From Chrysomallon squamiferum (taxonomy: Eukaryota > Mollusca > Gastropoda > Neomphalida > Peltospiridae): a DNA stretch of 64,000 nt. This document shows positions 61,264 to 64,000 of the stretch, piece after piece. Each line of letters starts with the position of its first letter. Position 1 is the first letter of the stretch. The position numbers and the translations under genes are program-made. The DNA lies in NCBI GenBank assembly GCA_012295275.1, contig CM022671.1, forward strand, positions 8,060,227 through 8,124,226, written 5' to 3'. The notes beneath the pieces were generated by a model. The model saw only the letters and a program-made list of their open reading frames with translations, was not told the origin of the DNA and did no database searches.

Positions 61264-62101
61264 ACAGCATCTTCAAAATAAGAGTCAGAGAAAAATGGAA
61301 GAGAGAGAGAAAAACAAAAATGGAGAGATTCAGAGAAAGAGAAAAAAGAATGCTTGATAGTTCCATTAAAATGAATAAATTTGCTATTTTCTTCCCATCT
61401 CACTGATACCTTTTCAGCTTGTCTTTCAAGTCCTTTTAGCTTGCGACTGCTGGTTACATTTTTTCCAGACAACTGTTGTTCCACTTTGCTTTTTTGGCTT
61501 TCCACACTGCGCAGTTTAGACTCAGCCTGCTTGCTTTCAGACTGGTATGCATGGTAGGTCTTCATTGCCTGCAAGCACAAATAAAACACTTATACCAACA
61601 GTTGGTAACTGATCACCTATATACAAAAAAAAATACTTTAAAGCAAATTTTGACACAGCCTGTAATTGTTTCTGTTCTTCTCTTTCAGTCAGTTAATAAT
61701 AATATCTTTAAAGCAATAAAAAGAAAACCAACAAAACCCCACAAAAAAAAAAAAATAATAATAATAATAATAAAATAAAATAAAAGATGTAAAAAAAAAG
61801 GAAAATAAATAAATAACAATAAGATTAAAAATAATAATAAATAAAATAAATAGTATCATTATTATTATTATTACTGAAACTTAGAACTTCTGTAGTAGGA
61901 AGTAAAGTAAAAAGCAATATAAAGTATGTTTAAGTATGTTACAAAGAGAGAGAGTGAGATGACTTATGAATACTGACAAGTGTAATTTCTAACATATCTT
62001 TTTCTTGTTTTTAATTAACTATGCAGTGCTATACTTACACTTTGAAGTTCATTGAGCACTTTTAACATATCTTCATGTGATTCGGCACCAATATCACGAC
62101 A
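44848..62101 (-). CDS. srgap: srGAP, SLIT-ROBO Rho GTPase-activating protein (5' part outside the window)
   Basis: Sixteen minus-strand exons join in phase to 2,817 nt, 938 residues plus TGA. In window numbering: F-BAR remainder 1-319 ([20 protein letters not shown] onward, with conserved [17 protein letters not shown] and [11 protein letters not shown]); Pro/basic linker 320-345; RhoGAP about 345-545 with arginine finger R383 in GIFRVSGSQ and [21 protein letters not shown]3 572-630 ([24 protein letters not shown]); tail 631-938 with [10 protein letters not shown]. Vertebrate srGAPs have about 1,070-1,085 residues, so roughly 110-140 N-terminal residues lie beyond 64,000. The family bends membranes through F-BAR dimers, binds Robo through SH3 and stimulates GTP hydrolysis by Rac1, Cdc42 or RhoA during neurite guidance and cell migration. 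All key residues appear intact. Confidence 0.97.
46081..46261 (-). CDS. srgap: srGAP SH3 exon
   Basis: 181 nt, acceptor TCTTTTTAG, donor GTAAGT. Encodes the whole SH3 domain ([48 protein letters not shown]). In vertebrate srGAPs this domain binds the Robo cytoplasmic tail. Confidence 0.97.
47745..47890. repeat. Tandem repeat, about 46-bp unit, four copies
   Basis: CCTAAATCTATTTAAAAGTT-AGC recurs four times with short variable links; the last copy is degraded. Confidence 0.8.
48505..48910. repeat. Pyrimidine-rich low-complexity block
   Basis: Almost all C and T on the plus strand, with recurring TTTCTCTCCATCCCTATTCC-like phrases. This is a decayed polypyrimidine minisatellite. In srGAP sense it is purine-rich. 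A 145-codon frame through it lacks any protein-like character. Confidence 0.85.
49992..50050 (-). CDS. srgap: srGAP exon between RhoGAP and SH3
   Basis: 59 nt, acceptor ACTTACAG, donor GTGAGA. Acidic linker [19 protein letters not shown], which matches the acidic stretch before SH3 in the family. Phase fits both neighbours. Confidence 0.92.
50425..50634 (-). CDS. srgap: srGAP exon, end of RhoGAP
   Basis: 210 nt, acceptor CATCTTGCAG, donor GTTGGT. Encodes [20 protein letters not shown] and [12 protein letters not shown], the last conserved RhoGAP helices, then [15 protein letters not shown]. Confidence 0.97.
50881..50986 (-). CDS. srgap: srGAP exon, RhoGAP
   Basis: 106 nt, acceptor TTTGTAG, donor GTGAGT. 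Encodes [20 protein letters not shown] and RYLFAFLN of the RhoGAP fold. Confidence 0.96.
51342..51476 (-). CDS. srgap: srGAP exon, RhoGAP
   Basis: 135 nt, acceptor ATACTTCAG, donor GTAAGT. Encodes [20 protein letters not shown], the conserved Lys/Arg-rich helix that contacts the GTPase, then [13 protein letters not shown]. Confidence 0.97.
51763..51840 (-). CDS. srgap: srGAP exon with the RhoGAP arginine finger
   Basis: 78 nt, acceptor TATATTCAG, donor GTTTGT. Encodes [20 protein letters not shown]. The catalytic Arg codon CGA is at 51,815-51,817 (minus), so the GAP is predicted to be active. Confidence 0.97.
52032..52092 (-). CDS. srgap: srGAP exon, start of RhoGAP core
   Basis: 61 nt, acceptor TTTTTCAG, donor GTAAGT. 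Encodes [20 protein letters not shown], leading into the arginine-finger loop. Confidence 0.95.
52500..52602 (-). CDS. srgap: srGAP linker exon
   Basis: 103 nt, acceptor TTCTTTACAG, donor GTTTGC. Proline- and Arg/Lys-rich [18 protein letters not shown] between F-BAR and RhoGAP, then [11 protein letters not shown]. Confidence 0.93.
53069..53184 (-). CDS. srgap: srGAP exon, end of F-BAR
   Basis: 116 nt, acceptor GTATTTTCAG, donor GTCAGA (weak). Encodes [20 protein letters not shown] and a short Ser/Pro-rich stretch. Confidence 0.93.
53703..54676. repeat. 40-bp minisatellite, 24 units, seeded by an exon end and splice donor
   Basis: On the minus strand each unit carries ACTTGTCAGTAAGTTGTCA or a close variant, then CTGTTNTGTTATTA-type spacer. 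The unit nearest the exon is the exon's own last codons (Tyr-Tyr-Leu-Ser) plus the true donor at 54,661/54,660. I count 24 units including that one, and all keep GTAAG. Units near the exon are almost identical; those further into the intron are more varied. Confidence 0.9.
54661..54828 (-). CDS. srgap: srGAP exon, F-BAR helices (borders the minisatellite)
   Basis: 168 nt, phase 0 at both ends, acceptor GTTGTTAAAG, donor GTAAGT. Encodes [20 protein letters not shown] and ends in [12 protein letters not shown]. Joining to KFREY at 53,184 restores the family sequence, which shows that the donor used is the exon-proximal one of the 24 copies. Confidence 0.95.
55375..55417. repeat. (GATA)n-(GACA)n microsatellite beside a splice donor
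   Basis: GATA-type units pass into eight GACA units, ending 7 bp from the srGAP donor at 55,424/55,423. Confidence 0.9.
55424..55525 (-). CDS. srgap: srGAP exon, F-BAR
   Basis: 102 nt, phase 0, acceptor TGTGTGTCAG, donor GTTAGT. Encodes [20 protein letters not shown] and the coiled-coil stretch [13 protein letters not shown]. Confidence 0.95.
55526..58498 (-). other. srGAP intron (3.0 kb)
   Basis: A-rich on the plus strand, with several long poly-A/AAT tracts (56,120-56,235 and 57,690-57,850). I see no exon in it. Confidence 0.75.
58499..58720 (-). CDS. srgap: srGAP exon, F-BAR
   Basis: 222 nt, phase 0, acceptor TGTCACTTCAG, donor GTAATA. Encodes [19 protein letters not shown], then [16 protein letters not shown] and [14 protein letters not shown], all close to the family. 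Confidence 0.97.
59153..59281 (-). CDS. srgap: srGAP exon, F-BAR
   Basis: 129 nt, phase 0, acceptor TTTATTTTCAG, donor GTTAGT. Encodes [20 protein letters not shown] and [16 protein letters not shown], the hallmark central F-BAR helix of srGAPs. Confidence 0.97.
59282..61409 (-). other. srGAP intron with (AAT)n and (GA)n tracts
   Basis: Contains (AAT)n at 59,392-59,436, poly-T near 59,862-59,886, a less AT-rich stretch around 60,640-60,960 and a (GA)n tract at 61,176-61,259. No exon is recognised. Confidence 0.75.
61176..61259. repeat. (GA)n microsatellite
   Basis: A GA run of about 84 bp within 160 bp of an srGAP donor. Frames through it on both strands are artefacts. Confidence 0.97.
61410..61568 (-). 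CDS. srgap: srGAP exon, F-BAR
   Basis: 159 nt, phase 0, acceptor GTGCTTGCAG, donor GTATCA. Encodes [20 protein letters not shown] and a Lys/Gln-rich coiled coil ending LERQAEK. Confidence 0.97.
62039..62101 (-). CDS. srgap: srGAP exon, F-BAR (first one in the window)
   Basis: 63 nt, phase 0, acceptor GCTTTCAG, donor GTAAGT. Encodes [20 protein letters not shown] plus Ser, matching the family helix before MKTYH. The exons before it are not in the window. Confidence 0.93.
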
Positions 62102-63515
62102 CTGAAAGCAAAAACAAAACATTCAGTAATATTGTAAACGAAATAACACATAAAGAAGAAGATTCCTACAAAATGTTAGTCTAATAAATACTGGACTCAT
62201 CAAAATCTTGTATAAAACAATATTAAATAAATCTGGAATAAAATATAGCAGTAATAATAAAACAATTTGCTTGATTTACTAATTCCATCAGTTTAATTTT
62301 ATCTCTTAAGCACTGAGTGTTACAAATATTTTATTCAGTTTCTGAACAATAAAATGTTTATAAAACCCAATAACAGATGAATCTAATTCATTTTCATTTT
62401 GTTTAACAGAACACAGAGAGTAAAAATGAACATGTATTTCCTGTACTGCTGTTTTAGTTTATTTATTTTAATGAATTTATTTATTATGAACTTACTTATT
62501 TAATTATTAACCAGATGTAACTGAAAACTTAAATTGTAACAGATGCTGTATCTAACTGTGGTAATCCATAAAATAAGTGATACAAAATTATGTTAAATGT
62601 AATTACACATTGCCAAAAATCTTGACAGTCAGTTAGAACCATTTTTCATAAACATTTTGCACTTGAGACAGTGATAATAAGCTGAATTAAGTTCATGTTC
62701 GTTTGTGATTATTTCCTAGAGAAAATATAATCAATGGCTCTTTCTCATAATTGTTAATTTTACTCATGGGACACACGACTTGAATGTGCCAGACAATGTC
62801 TCCACACAAGTTGTCAACAGCTGCTGGACGGAACACAACAGGAAACCTGTTCCATAACCATTTGTTTGAGAAAGTCAAACACCTAATGTGCATTACTTTT
62901 CATGATGTCATGTTTATGAATTATAATCAATAAAAATGTTTTCTTTCTTCCAGAACAGTAGGAAAAAAGGAAAAAAAAAAAAAAAGAAAGAAAGAAAGGA
63001 AAAGTATGTCTCAGTTCATCAGAAAAGAAGGTAGAAATAGGAGAAAAAAAAAGGAAAAGAAAATTTCTGTTCAGACAGCACATGTTACATGTTGTAAAAC
63101 TCTGAACTTTGTGACTTATTTTCCATTCAGTGACTGAAGTTGTCTAGAACTTGTACAGATTTTAATAATACCACTGAATTATTTTTCTCTCTCTGTGTGT
63201 CATTCCCCTAAGATTCCCATCTTCTTTTTGTACACATACACAAACAGTGATTATACAATTGATTTCTTACATCTGATCTATAACCAGCTTGACTGAACTT
63301 TTTGTCTAACATTTATGCTTAAACTGAAGAGAATTTAAACTTTATTTATTTGGTTTTTGTTTGCTTTTTGTTGTTATTTTAACCTGATCAGTAGTTTTAT
63401 ATTATTTCTAAATTACTAGCTCAAAACATATCCAAATCTTTTTTTTTTTTTCAATGTACCAGCTGACAAAAAATCACATATAAAAAGAAAATAAATATAA
63501 AATATTTAATAATAT

Positions 63516-63546
<31 letters not shown>

Positions 63547-63927
63547 AAATAATAATAAAAATAATAACAATAATAACAATAATACTGATACTAATAATAA
63601 TAATAATAAAATACTAATACTAAAACTACCTCTAAAATATTTTTTTAAAAATCAAGTGAAAGAACCCATGATCTCGTACACCTCACCTAGATTCTCTACA
63701 ATGAATTCAATACATCATCATTACACTACTCAGATATGCACAGTCATCTGATAGCAACCTGATAGTCAACAGATAGTGTTTGTCTGGTATCAATGATCTT
63801 ACGTAACAACACATTCAGTGCTTGGACACTCCAATTGTGTTGTTTAATCATTAGAAAACATTAACATTTACTCAGTTATAAATATTTAAGTATTTAATAA
63901 TAATAATAATAATCATAATAATAATAA

Positions 63928-63958
<31 letters not shown>

Positions 63959-64000
63959 AAGAAGAATTGTATTTTTATTATATAATATTCTCAGCTAATA
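62102..64000 (-). other. srGAP intron running off the window
   Basis: No sequence matching the N-terminal F-BAR part is found. The region holds a less AT-rich block at 62,755-62,885, an AAG/AAA tract near 62,965-63,060 and AAT/AAG microsatellites from 63,510 and 63,897. Confidence 0.7.
63897..63966. repeat. Compound (AAT)n-(AAG)n microsatellite
   Basis: An AAT run with small breaks passes into about ten AAG units. Confidence 0.95.

Noticed and set aside
62102-64000. Missing first F-BAR exons of srGAP
   Set aside because: I looked for the N-terminal F-BAR sequence on the minus strand and found none, so the 5' exons must lie outside the window.

Overview
The window is animal nuclear DNA. It is AT-rich, full of microsatellites, homopolymer runs and decayed minisatellites, and its genes are split by long introns with GT/AG boundaries. 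The srGAP protein encoded here, the (GA)n/(AAT)n-rich non-coding DNA and the gene spacing fit a lophotrochozoan, most likely a mollusc. That placement is inference; no ribosomal or mitochondrial marker is present.

Layout. (1) 1-21,300: no convincing host gene. It holds degenerate AT-rich tandem repeats, long SSRs, a 329-bp segmental duplication (17,076/18,034), two copies of a MITE family with CATGGCCGTAAC ends, a TA-flanked MITE with CAGGTACCGGA ends, and one decayed coding fragment (about 9,070-9,490, minus). (2) 21,300-33,312, plus: a six-exon gene encoding a predicted 982-aa nuclear protein. Exons 3-4 resemble the C-terminal part of the NRF1/EWG DNA-binding region, exon 6 opens with a C2HC zinc finger, and a long low-complexity tail follows. 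The first exon carries only 12 coding bases, and intron 1 is about 6.9 kb. (3) 33,313-44,847: space between two convergent genes; part of it is probably the long 3' UTR of the next gene. (4) 44,848-62,101, minus: sixteen exons of an srGAP (SLIT-ROBO Rho GTPase-activating protein) gene, giving 938 residues of F-BAR, RhoGAP, SH3 and C-terminal tail. Its first exons lie beyond base 64,000.

All splice phases in both gene models agree across every junction, which is the main support for the models. The two genes are tail to tail and show no sign of acting together: one looks like a DNA-binding regulator, the other is a cytoskeletal signalling protein acting at membranes downstream of Robo receptors.

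The most unusual structure is a 40-bp minisatellite of 24 units at about 53,703-54,676. Its first unit (in gene sense) is the 3' end of an srGAP exon together with its real splice donor, so the intron carries 23 more in-register copies of that donor. At the other end of the same gene, the last codons and stop codon lie inside another tandem repeat.
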